Source: Parapedobacter tibetensis
Lineage (GTDB): Bacteria; Bacteroidota; Bacteroidia; Sphingobacteriales; Sphingobacteriaceae
NCBI RefSeq assembly: GCF_024704835.1
Contig: NZ_JAMXBE010000005.1
Location: forward strand, 316,778 to 380,777
Length of the DNA: 64,000 bases
Direction of reading: 5' to 3'
Made by a program: the position numbers and the translations under genes. Under the pieces are notes generated by a model, which searched no databases, was not told where the DNA came from, and saw only the letters and a list, made by a program, of their open reading frames with translations. Position 1 is the first letter of the stretch; each line of letters starts with the position of its first letter. Shown piece by piece: positions 27,283 through 34,874 of the stretch.

Positions 27283-28881
27283 ATGAAGAAGCAAGTTATA
27301 TTTTTGATTTTTCTGTCGGTAGTTTTCGGTGGATGCGAGAAGTTTCTGGACAAACGGGATCCTACGGCCACTACGTTTCAGGAGTTTTTCATTGATGAAG
27401 ACGACCTGCGCCGGGTGACATATAGTAGTTTTTACGATGCATTTACGCATCATAGCAACCGCAGGCTGTTGTTTTATATGCATGATGGAAGGTCTGATAA
27501 TGCGTTTGCACGATCCAATGACGACCACCATCCATTGATTGCCAATGGCAACATCAACAGCAATACGCGTGCATTCGAATACTATTATGCACTGTACATG
27601 AAACATGTGGGCCGGTTGAATACCTATATCGCCAACATCAACGTGCCTTATGTAGAAAACGAGGCCGTACGAGCCCGTTATAAAAGCATTCTCGAAGGGC
27701 TGCGGGTCTGGCATTACTTTCGGATGGTTTCGCGTTGGGGTGATATCCCGTTCTTATTGGAGCCCGCAACGCTGGAAGAAGCAAAGCAACCCCCGATGCC
27801 AAAAGCGGAAATTCTGGATCGGTTGTTCCAGATGTCGGAAGAGATTGCCGAGCACCTTCCACCGGATGAGTATACCACAAACAAGTTTATGTTCAACAAA
27901 TACTCGTTTAAAGCACTGGTGATGCGGTATGCATTGTATTACGAGCGTTACGAACTGGCTGCGCAATTGGCCAAGGAAATCATGGATAGTGGCAAATACG
28001 AACTCTACCACAGTTATGGGGACCTATTCCAATACGAGGGGGCTACCGTCAATAAGGAATTTATCCAGCACATGGACATCGAAAGCTTCAGTGGGAGCAC
28101 CACGTATTCCTTCCGAGACTTGGGGCCACATTTCCGCACAGGAAACGGCGAGTCGTATTGTGTGCCGGTGAAAGCACTGGTTGATGCGTACTGGACCAAG
28201 CAAGGCCGTCCGATTGCAGATTGTCCGTTGCATACCCAAGCAGAATACGAGTTGGATCCAAACTTAAACCGGGATCCACGCTATGAAGCCAGCATCATGG
28301 GGCATGGGGATGAGTTTTATGGAGAAATGATCGATATCTACAATACCAATAATCCGATGTTTTATGAGAATCAACGGGCCAGTAAATCCGGCTATTGGTG
28401 GCGTAAATTCGTTTCAGAAGCTGATGCTTTCCGGAATGGGAACCTTACGTTTGGCTTGCTGAGGTACGCCGAAGTACTGCTGGCATATGCCGAGGCGAAA
28501 ATCATGCTCAATGATATGGACGACTTGGCCAAAAGCTGCATCAACCAGATCAGGGAACGTGCCGGACTGGATATGGCCTACGCCGATGTAACGTTGCCGG
28601 AATTTGCAGTATACACACAGCAACAGTGGGTAGACCTGATCCGCAAGGAGCGCCGCATCGAATTGGCTGGTGAGGGCGTACGGTACGACGACATCATTCG
28701 TTGGCGTATTGCAGAAGATGTACTGAACCAACCTGCGCTGGGCCACACCCGGGAGATCGATGGTCAACTGCGATCGTTGCATATCGAAGACCGATCATTC
28801 GCGCCACACAATTACCTATGGCCACATCATGAACTGCAGTTGAAAGTTGAGCCCGATTTGCGGCAGAATCCAGGGTATTGA
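27283..28881 (+). CDS. SusD/RagB-family nutrient-binding lipoprotein
   Basis: The ATG at 27283 gives 532 residues with a lipoprotein signal (MKKQVIFLIFLSVVFGGCEKFLD; Cys in VFGGC). The SusD fold is indicated by TPR-like helices and family segments such as VRARYKSILEGLRVWHYFRMVSRWGDIPFLLEPA, LRYAEVLLAYAEAKIM and INQIRERAGL, then WVDLIRKERRIELAGEGVRYDDIIRW. SusD forms the lid over its SusC barrel on the cell surface. A longer frame from 27172 lies inside susC and is not used. The gene ends the sigma-FecR-SusCD unit, which closes with a terminator. Confidence 0.92.
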   Translation: MKKQVIFLIFLSVVFGGCEKFLDKRDPTATTFQEFFIDEDDLRRVTYSSFYDAFTHHSNRRLLFYMHDGRSDNAFARSNDDHHPLIANGNINSNTRAFEYYYALYMKHVGRLNTYIANINVPYVENEAVRARYKSILEGLRVWHYFRMVSRWGDIPFLLEPATLEEAKQPPMPKAEILDRLFQMSEEIAEHLPPDEYTTNKFMFNKYSFKALVMRYALYYERYELAAQLAKEIMDSGKYELYHSYGDLFQYEGATVNKEFIQHMDIESFSGSTTYSFRDLGPHFRTGNGESYCVPVKALVDAYWTKQGRPIADCPLHTQAEYELDPNLNRDPRYEASIMGHGDEFYGEMIDIYNTNNPMFYENQRASKSGYWWRKFVSEADAFRNGNLTFGLLRYAEVLLAYAEAKIMLNDMDDLAKSCINQIRERAGLDMAYADVTLPEFAVYTQQQWVDLIRKERRIELAGEGVRYDDIIRWRIAEDVLNQPALGHTREIDGQLRSLHIEDRSFAPHNYLWPHHELQLKVEPDLRQNPGY

Positions 28882-28933
28882 AAGGCGTCAGGAACAACGA
28901 CAAGTATTGATGTCAATAATCAGTCTAACTTTA

Positions 28934-28966
28934 GGGGCTATCCAGATTGTGGATGGCCCCTTTTTT
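28934..28966 (+). terminator. Rho-independent terminator after SusD
   Basis: Arms GGGGCTATCCA (28934-28944) and TGGATGGCCCC (28950-28960) pair with one internal T-G wobble, enclose a 5-nt loop and are followed by six T. It marks the end of the SusCD operon. Confidence 0.88.
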
Positions 28967-29070
28967 ATCGTGTCTTGGTATGACCGAACAAGGATGTAAA
29001 TCTTTAGGTTTTCAATGCCGATTTTGCTTTTTGGGAGACCCGCTTACCCGTGCTAGCCGGTGATGTTACG

Positions 29071-29615
29071 GCTATTCAGCAATATCCTTGAGTCGCTCCA
29101 TGATATCACGGAACCCTCCAACAATACTGTTGAGCCTCTAAACAATACTGTTGAACGTTTCCGTGATATTGTTAAGCCATTCAGCAGTACCCTTGAGCTG
29201 CTCCATGATATCACGGAGCCCTCCAACAGTGCTACGGAGCGATTAAACAATACTGTTGAGCGTTTCCGTGGTACTGTTAAGCCATTCAGCAGTACCTTTG
29301 AGCTGCTCCATGATATCATGGAGCGTTCCAACAATATCGTTGAGCATCTAAACGATACCGTTAAGCCTCTAAACAATACTATTGGGCATTTCCGTGATAC
29401 CGTTAAGCTATTCAGCGTACCTTTGAGCTGCTCCATGATACCATGGAGCGCTTCAACAATATCGTTGAGCATCTAAACGATACTGTTAAGCCTCTAAACA
29501 ATACTGTTGAGCGTTTCCGTCATACTGTTAAGCTATTCAGCAGTACCCTTGAGCCGCCCAGGAATACTCCTAAGCTTTCCAGGAGTATTCCTAAGCAGCA
29601 ATGCAGTACTACATA
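29071..29615. repeat. Array of 26 degenerate 21-bp units with dyad cores
   Basis: The region divides into 26 units, all of 21 bp except one of 20 bp at 29407. Most begin GC and end TTGA, TTAA or CGGA. Positions 6-21 of many units form a dyad centred between positions 13 and 14; the unit at 29302 has the perfect 16-bp palindrome TCCATGATATCATGGA. Five types recur in fixed order: A (TTCAGCAGTACCCTTGA), B (TCCATGATATCACGGA), C (CCAACAATACTGTTGA), D (TAAACAATACTGTTGA), E (TCCGTGATATTGTTAA). The order is ABCDE twice (105 bp each), then ABCDDE twice (126 and 125 bp), then A and three divergent units. Both strands are open in one frame because 21 is a multiple of 3; I judge it non-coding. Function unknown. 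Confidence 0.9.
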
Positions 29616-29737
29616 GGCGGGCATTAGGGTTCCAAAATGCTCGGTTTTTCGTTTGCGCGGTTGCGGCTTTCCAGTTTTAGGGCATGAAATAGAACGGGAG
29701 AACTCAAATGGAAAGGGGGGGCATGGAGCCATATGCC

Positions 29738-29999
29738 CTAAGGGAAATATCTATAAACAATTTTCCTAGGTAAGACACGTACTAATTCGATAACATTGTC
29801 TTGGAAATAAAAACAGATGCGATAGTCATCGATCCGCATCCCGCGCAGTCTTACCACCCTTCATGGCTTTCACGTTATTAAGTTCAGTCAAGGATTCTGC
29901 ATTTGTCATTTCCCTGATGGCCTTTGCAATTGCTTCCTTCACCGTTTGTGTACACTTTTTTACATCGCGGCTAAAGGATTTGCGGATTTCAATCTGCAT
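29738..29999 (-). pseudogene. RelE/ParE-like toxin gene, frameshifted
   Basis: From the ATG at 29999 the frame reads MQIEIRKSFSRDVKKCT, continues to NNVKAMKGGKTARDADR and stops after 57 residues. In the next frame the expected RelE end follows without loss: LRGMRIDDYRICFYFQDN, then VIELVRVLPRKIVYRYFP, stopping at 29738. Removing one base after MKGGK joins the two into an 86-residue protein, the normal length of RelE/YoeB-type ribosome-dependent mRNA interferases. The gene overlaps the antitoxin by 11 bp, the usual arrangement. A recent inactivating indel is the simplest reading; a sequencing error or programmed frameshift are alternatives. Confidence 0.78.
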
Positions 30000-30189
30000 G
30001 GGTCAACGATCTCAAAAACGCATCTTTCTCGTCCTTAGTCAGCAGGGGGCTTTTTTCTCCCTCCTTCATGGCATCCAGATAGTACCGGTCGTCCTCAATC
30101 CCCTCTATGACTTCAATCTTAAGGGTCCTGGCCAGTTCAGTTATTAATGCCAAATGCTTTTTCTGTACCTTATCAAGAATAATCTGCAT
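29989..30189 (-). CDS. Type II antitoxin (RelB-like position), 66 residues
   Basis: This 66-residue protein (MQIILDKVQKKHLALITELA...) has a short beta strand then a helix, an acidic middle (EVIEGIEDDRYY) and the end KDEKDAFLRSLTHAD. It is encoded directly upstream of the RelE-like toxin and overlaps it. Size, charge and order fit a type II antitoxin of the small Bacteroidota kind that lacks an obvious DNA-binding domain. I did not recognise the family by name. The plus-strand frame at 29863-30147 is its antisense shadow. Confidence 0.7.
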   Translation of the reverse strand: MQIILDKVQKKHLALITELARTLKIEVIEGIEDDRYYLDAMKEGEKSPLLTKDEKDAFLRSLTHAD

Positions 30190-30342
30190 GATATTTGATA
30201 TTTAAAAATCAACCGTTTGCTTCCCCTTAATATTCCTCACGTTACCATCCGTTGCCAAGACTTCAAGTGAGTGGGCTGCCAAGGGTACATACAAAAATAC
30301 GAAAACTATTGGACATAATTTTGCTTACGCAGAATTGCGAAT

Positions 30343-30544
30343 TTAATTGTTGCTGGATAATGGGCTAGGATTGGGCTTTAGCTTTTCGATTTCTTCCCTA
30401 AGCTTCTTGTTTTCTTTTAACAGGCGCCCGTATTCTTCACGCTAAAAGTCACGATCTTTTTCTAATTCAGCGAAAGTTCCAATTGGAGATGATTCGAATC
30501 GGCTGGAAGTCCTACCCGTGATTTTGCTTTTTTAGCGTCGAGAT
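30343..30544 (-). pseudogene. Decayed coiled-coil reading frame cut by the IS element
   Basis: On the minus strand a coding-like sequence runs FAELEKDRDF, a TAG stop at 30442-30444, then REEYGRLLKENKKLREEIEK and LKPNPSPLSSNN, ending at a TAA at 30343. A second frame upstream reads KSRVGLPADSNHLQLELSLN. The frame crosses the 10-bp target site of the IS4 element, and the matching 5' part (GKFNYLDAKKA) lies on the other side near 31868. The original gene is not recognised; the end looks like a leucine-rich coiled coil. Confidence 0.45.
30535..30544 (+). repeat. Left target-site duplication of the IS4 element
   Basis: GCGTCGAGAT, repeated exactly at 31859-31868 on the far side of the element. 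A 10-bp duplication is typical for IS4-family insertion. Confidence 0.85.
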
Positions 30545-30545
30545 C

Positions 30546-31858
30546 ATAACTGTCCCATTAAAATTTAAAATTGTTCTTTGAAATATTTGAAATATAGTTA
30601 GTTACAGGGCTTTTTCGATTAAACGGATTTCAATTTCAACCTTTGCAATTCTTATACAGATTTGCAATGCACAAGGATAAATTCGTTTTCGCTCAGCTTG
30701 TTTCGTTTTTGGATAGAAATAGGTTCAACTACATCGTTCGCACGTATTGTTGCGACAAATATGTGAAGCATTTCACCTGTTGGAATCAACTGCTTGCATT
30801 GATGTTCGGTCAATTATCCAATAGGGAAAGTCTGAGGGATTTGGTTGTCGCTCTTGATGCTCATCGGTCCAAGTGCTACCACTTGGGATTAGGCAAGAAT
30901 ATTTCTAAAACTTCCCTTGCAAGAGCCAATCAAACACGTGATTACCGTATATTCGAGGAGTTTGCCTACTTTCTTGTAAATGAAGCACAACGCAAGCGTT
31001 CCATAGACATTCCCAACTTAGGCGGAAACGTGTATGCCTTTGATTCGACCACAATCGACCTGTGCCTGAATGTGTTCTGGTGGGCCAAGTTCCGCAAGAA
31101 GAAAGGCGGCATTAAAATTCACACGTTGTATGATGTGGAGACTCAAATCCCTACCTTCTTTCACATTACAGGAGCATCCGTTCACGACACAAAGGCCATG
31201 GATGAGATACCTTACGAACCAGGATCTTACTATATCTTCGACCGTGGATACAACGACTTCAAGCGCTTGTACAAGATTCATCTTATTGATGCCCATTTTG
31301 TAATAAGAGCAAAAAAGAACCTTCGATACAAGCCTGTTAAGTGGAAACGAAGGTTAGCCAAGAACGTACTGTCGGACACGACTATTCTGTTTACCGGATA
31401 TATGCCGGGCAGGAACTATCCTGGACAACTTCGTTTAGTCAGGTACCGGGATGAAGACCAGCAGCGGGAGTTTGTGTTTTTGACCAATGCCATGGACATA
31501 TCCGCTCTTCAAGTGGCAGAATTGTACAAAAACCGATGGCAAGTGGAGCTCTTCTTCAAATGGCTAAAGCAGCACCTCAAAATCAAAAAGTTCTGGGGAA
31601 CCACAGAAAATGCTGTAAGAATACAAATCTATGCCGCTATGTGCACCTATTGTTTGGTAGCAATCATTCAACACGACATGAAACTGAACAGAAGTACATA
31701 CGAAGTGCTCCAAATCCTAAGCATATCACTGACGGATAAAACCCATCTGAAAGACCTCTTTAACAAAACTAATTTTCAATATGACAAAGAACGAGTTAGC
31801 CTTAATGGGCCAAGTTTGTTTGATTAATTTATAGCCCCAATTTTAATGGGACACTAAT
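30546..31858 (+). mobile_element. IS4-family insertion sequence, complete (about 1313 bp)
   Basis: The terminal inverted repeats are 30546-30565 (ATAACTGTCCCATTAAAATT) and 31839-31858, whose reverse complement is ATTAGTGTCCCATTAAAATT, 18 of 20 matches. They bracket one intact transposase gene and are themselves flanked by 10-bp direct repeats. A complete gene, well-matched ends and exact target duplications point to a recent insertion that could still be mobile. Confidence 0.88.
30667..31827 (+). CDS. IS4-family DDE transposase
   Basis: The ATG at 30667 (MHKDKFVFAQLVSFLDRNRF) gives 386 residues; an upstream TTG would add eight. The N-terminal segment is a DUF4372-type DNA-binding domain (CWNQLLALMFGQLSNRESLRDL). 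Catalytic residues are visible as DDE: YAFDSTTIDL, IFDRGYNDF, and the C-terminal YREK signature in YKNRWQVELFFKWLKQHLKIK. The gene is intact, and its stop lies 31 bp before the right end of the element. Confidence 0.93.
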   Translation: MHKDKFVFAQLVSFLDRNRFNYIVRTYCCDKYVKHFTCWNQLLALMFGQLSNRESLRDLVVALDAHRSKCYHLGLGKNISKTSLARANQTRDYRIFEEFAYFLVNEAQRKRSIDIPNLGGNVYAFDSTTIDLCLNVFWWAKFRKKKGGIKIHTLYDVETQIPTFFHITGASVHDTKAMDEIPYEPGSYYIFDRGYNDFKRLYKIHLIDAHFVIRAKKNLRYKPVKWKRRLAKNVLSDTTILFTGYMPGRNYPGQLRLVRYRDEDQQREFVFLTNAMDISALQVAELYKNRWQVELFFKWLKQHLKIKKFWGTTENAVRIQIYAAMCTYCLVAIIQHDMKLNRSTYEVLQILSISLTDKTHLKDLFNKTNFQYDKERVSLNGPSLFD

Positions 31859-31868
31859 GCGTCGAGAT
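31859..31868 (+). repeat. Right target-site duplication of the IS4 element
   Basis: GCGTCGAGAT, identical to 30535-30544. Confidence 0.85.
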
Positions 31869-31904
31869 AATTAAATTTACCTCATGGATACTATTTAGTT
31901 AGGA

Positions 31905-31948
31905 ATCGTGCCAAAAAAAGTTGCCTGCTGTAAAAAAGTTGGCACGAT
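31905..31948. repeat. 10-bp perfect inverted repeat beside the IS element
   Basis: ATCGTGCCAA (31905-31914) and TTGGCACGAT (31939-31948) enclose 24 bp that contain two A-runs and a GTTG repeat. It is outside the IS boundaries. It could form a hairpin or be a bipartite protein site; nothing downstream explains it. Confidence 0.55.
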
Positions 31949-32092
31949 AACGAACGTCGCTCTCCAATATTGTTCCGACCTTTATAATATACCCCGGGCC
32001 TGAAAGCAATTTATAGCGGAGATTCTTTGACATCCAGGTATGGCTTGGTAGCCACAGGCGAGCGAGTTGCCGCAAGCGGGGAGCACGATTCC

Positions 32093-33184
32093 GCTTTAAA
32101 GGGAAAACATGTTCCTTACAAGGTTTGGCGTTCCCCTTTAAAGGGAAGGGGCTCCGCTTTAAAGGGAAAACATGTTCCTTACAAGGTTTGGCGCTCCCCT
32201 TTAAAAGGAACAGGCCCCGCCTTAAAGGGAAAACATGTTCCTTACAAGGTTTGGCGCTCCCCTTTAAAGGGAAGGGGCTCCGCTTTAAAGGGAAAACATG
32301 TTCCTTACAAGGTTTGGCGTTCCCCTTTAAAGGGAAGGGGCTCCGCTTTAAAGGGAAAACATGTTCCTTACAAGGTTTGGCGCTCCCCTTTAAAAGGAAC
32401 AGGCCCCGCCTTAAAGGGAAAACATGTTCCTTACAAGGTTTGGCGCTCCCCTTTAAAGGGAAGGGGCTCCGCTTTAAAGGGAAAACATGTTCCTTACAAG
32501 GTTTGGCGTTCCCCTTTAAAGGGAAGGGGCTCCGCTTTAAAGGGAAAACATGTTCCTTACAAGGTTTGGCGCTCCCCTTTAAAAGGAACAGGCCCCGCCT
32601 TAAAGGGAAAACATGTTCCTTACAAGGTTTGGCGCTCCCCTTTAAAGGGAAGGGGCTCCGCTTTAAAGGGAAAACATGTTCCTTACAAGGTTTGGCGTTC
32701 CCCTTTAAAGGGAAGGGGCTCCGCTTTAAAGGGAAAACATGTTCCTTACAAGGTTTGGCGCTCCCCTTTAAAAGGAACAGGCCCCGCCTTAAAGGGAAAA
32801 CATGTTCCTTACAAGGTTTGGCGCTCCCCTTTAAAGGGAAGGGGCTCCGCTTTAAAGGGAAAACATGTTCCTTACAAGGTTTGGCGTTCCCCTTTAAAGG
32901 GAAGGGGCTCCGCTTTAAAGGGAAAACATGTTCCTTACAAGGTTTGGCGCTCCCCTTTAAAAGGAACAGGCCCCGCCTTAAAGGGAAAACATGTTCCTTA
33001 CAAGGTTTGGCGCTCCCCTTTAAAGGGAAGGGGCTCCGCTTTAAAGGGAAAACATGTTCCTTACAAGGTTTGGCGTTCCCCTTTAAAGGGAAGGGGCTCC
33101 GCTTTAAAGGGAAAACACTTCCCCTACAAGGTACGGTGATCCCCTTTAAAGGAAAGAAGCACCGCTTGCAAGCAAAACCGAAAA
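32093..33184. repeat. Array of 52 21-bp units in 63-bp triads and 189-bp superperiods
   Basis: The length is exactly 52 x 21 bp. Three unit types alternate A-B-C: A starts GCTTTAAAGG and ends AACATGTT; B starts CCTTACAAGG; C starts CCTTTAAAGG. Each has a palindromic core at the same phase (CTTTAAAG or CTTACAAG centred between positions 5 and 6), and C-type junctions make the perfect 12-bp palindrome CCCTTTAAAGGG. Triads (63 bp) occur 17 times from 32093. Fixed variants group them in threes (189 bp), seen in the C2 form AACAGGCCCC at 32212, 32401, 32590, 32779 and 32968. The last four units (33101-33184) are degenerate; one has GCTTGCAAGC. Two plus-strand frames stay open only because the unit is a multiple of 3; I do not call a gene. 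Confidence 0.92.
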
Positions 33185-33187
33185 TCC

Positions 33188-33432
33188 TCAGAAAATGAAA
33201 AGAAACAAAACGAGCGATAGGCCGCCCAAACGGAATGCTTTATTATCAACGATGAGCCAGCCTTTTTTGATGGCGTTGCTTGCCTCCTGCCAATCTTTTT
33301 GGTGCCTCTTCGAAATATGTAAGTTTCCAAGCCATACGGACGATACAGTAAGCGATCGAGTTCGGCCAAAGGTCCTTCTATCGGAAGTATCTTGCTTTCG
33401 TCTTTTGTGATCGCATCCAAGCGTTTACCCAT
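33188..33432 (-). pseudogene. Possible decayed coding fragment between array 2 and the ROK gene
   Basis: The minus strand reads MGKRLDAITKDESKILPIEG, PLAELDRLLYRPYGLE from 33432. After a frame change near 33320 it continues HISKRHQKDWQEASNAIKKG, WLIVDNKAFRLGG, stopping at 33188. Both parts have coding-like composition but belong to different frames. No family is recognised and no clear ribosome site is seen. It may be the remains of a gene that was present before the array expanded. Confidence 0.25.
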
Positions 33433-33623
33433 TCAAATGACCTGGTATTCGCGCGCCATGGACGGGAAGTTTGTGATTACTGCGGTCAGGCATATTAACG
33501 CAACGGGAATCCTTTGACAATCAAACACCGTTCCCATACGGACAACACATGTATACAACACAAGTGGAAACGTGAATAATACGTGGCTTATACGTGGATA
33601 AGGGGTGGGTATACCGGGTTGCA

Positions 33624-34874
33624 TTACCTCTCCACATACGCAATCTGCTCGTTGAACAGCTGGTCAAGGAATACGCGGGCAGCTCCCATGGCTCCTGCTT
33701 CGGCTCCAAGCTGGGAAAGTTCCACTTTCACTATATCCCGAATGGGTTGCATGCAATAGGTATTGATGGATTGCTGGATCGGGATGGTAATGTATTCCTT
33801 CGCTTCTGCTATTTTACCGCCAAGGATAATTAGCTCTGGATTGAATAATTGGATGAGCGTAGCGATGCCCTTTCCTAGTTTTTCCCCTAAATAAGAAAGG
33901 ATGCTGATGGCATATTGATCACCCTGATTGGCGGCATTGATCACCAAATGCGGTTCTATGTTTTCAATCTCCCGATCGGATAGCGCATTCAGTAAAGAGT
34001 CTTGTCCTGATTGAATACCTTCTTTGGCCATCCTTGCCAAGGCGATACCTGAAGCAACCGTTTCCAAACAACCCTTTTTACCACAATAACATAGTGTGCC
34101 GTCTTCTACAAAAGGCATATGTCCCATCTCACCGGAAAAACCTGCGGTGCCATTCATTAACTCCCCATCCGTGATAACCCCCAATCCGATACCCCAATCC
34201 ATTAAAATCACCAATACATCTTGCTTGTTCTTGGCCAAACCAAATTTATGCTCTGCTATCGCGGCACATTTCACATCATTAATGATGAAGACCGGTTTGT
34301 TGAAATGTTTTGAAATGCGTTCTTGTAAGGAATCCTCTCCATCACTATTTACTAAATAGGTATAATTCTTGCCTTCTTTATGGTTTACCAAGCCTGGCAT
34401 ACTGATTCCTATTCCAACAATCCTATTCCAGGACAATTCGGAATACGCAATAAAATTTACGATGAGTTCGTGTAGCTTGGGAATAGACGATTGGTTTTTG
34501 GACAACAGAAAAGAATGAGACTGGGTGCTTTTTAGCCGATTATTGTTGTCCACAATGGTCAGTTTAACCTTGAACCGTTCAATTTCGATGCATAAAATAA
34601 GGAGGGACTCATTTTTTATGGTATTCAATACGGGTCTTCGACCTCCTATGGAACCCGCTTTTTCCTTTTGTTCGAGAATGCCTGCTACAATGAGCTCATT
34701 GATTAATGCAAGTGATTTTGGCGAACTGATATTGAGATGTCGGCAGATGTCGGCATTCGTCATGCCATTTTTTTCAATGATTCCCCTTACCAATTTGATT
34801 TTATAACTGTAGTTTTTCTTTTCCATTTTGGACATGCCGTCCAATTTATCCATCCCCAAAAAAAATGATTCCAT
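33624..34874 (-). CDS. ROK-family transcriptional regulator (NagC/XylR-like)
   Basis: The 416-residue protein has an N-terminal winged helix (about 20-75; NADICRHLNISSPKSLALINEL, IGGRRPVL) followed by a ROK sugar-kinase-like domain. Visible features are the ATP/sugar region LMDWGIGLGVITDGELMNGTAGFSGEMGHMPF and the zinc site LCYCGKKGCLET. ROK repressors bind a sugar or sugar phosphate and release DNA. It is divergent from the SusC-SusD-oxidoreductase-DUF1080 operon across a 352-bp AT-rich gap and is the obvious candidate regulator of it. Alternative downstream starts (for example the ATG of MSKMEKK) would shorten it by about 13 residues. Confidence 0.88.
   Translation of the reverse strand: MESFFLGMDKLDGMSKMEKKNYSYKIKLVRGIIEKNGMTNADICRHLNISSPKSLALINELIVAGILEQKEKAGSIGGRRPVLNTIKNESLLILCIEIERFKVKLTIVDNNNRLKSTQSHSFLLSKNQSSIPKLHELIVNFIAYSELSWNRIVGIGISMPGLVNHKEGKNYTYLVNSDGEDSLQERISKHFNKPVFIINDVKCAAIAEHKFGLAKNKQDVLVILMDWGIGLGVITDGELMNGTAGFSGEMGHMPFVEDGTLCYCGKKGCLETVASGIALARMAKEGIQSGQDSLLNALSDREIENIEPHLVINAANQGDQYAISILSYLGEKLGKGIATLIQLFNPELIILGGKIAEAKEYITIPIQQSINTYCMQPIRDIVKVELSQLGAEAGAMGAARVFLDQLFNEQIAYVER

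Noticed and set aside
29053-29476. Frames of about 138 codons on both strands in array 1
   Set aside because: Same cause: 21-bp periodicity without stops. No start signals, and a 20-bp unit shifts the frame.
29863-30147. 94-codon plus-strand frame over the toxin-antitoxin genes
   Set aside because: It is antisense to both genes, which have a clear toxin-antitoxin layout and family-like sequence.
29071-33184. CRISPR array
   Set aside because: There are no unique spacers; the units are contiguous and degenerate, and no cas genes are present.
32093-33184. Replication origin or plasmid iterons
   Set aside because: No replication initiator, DnaA-box cluster or partition genes are nearby. The 21-bp spacing is iteron-like, but unit diversity and superperiods argue against it.
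32027-33198. Two long plus-strand frames (370 and 357 codons) across array 2
   Set aside because: They are open only because the repeat is a multiple of 3. The first starts at a TTG without ribosome site, both would give monotonous basic repeats, and two frames are open at once.
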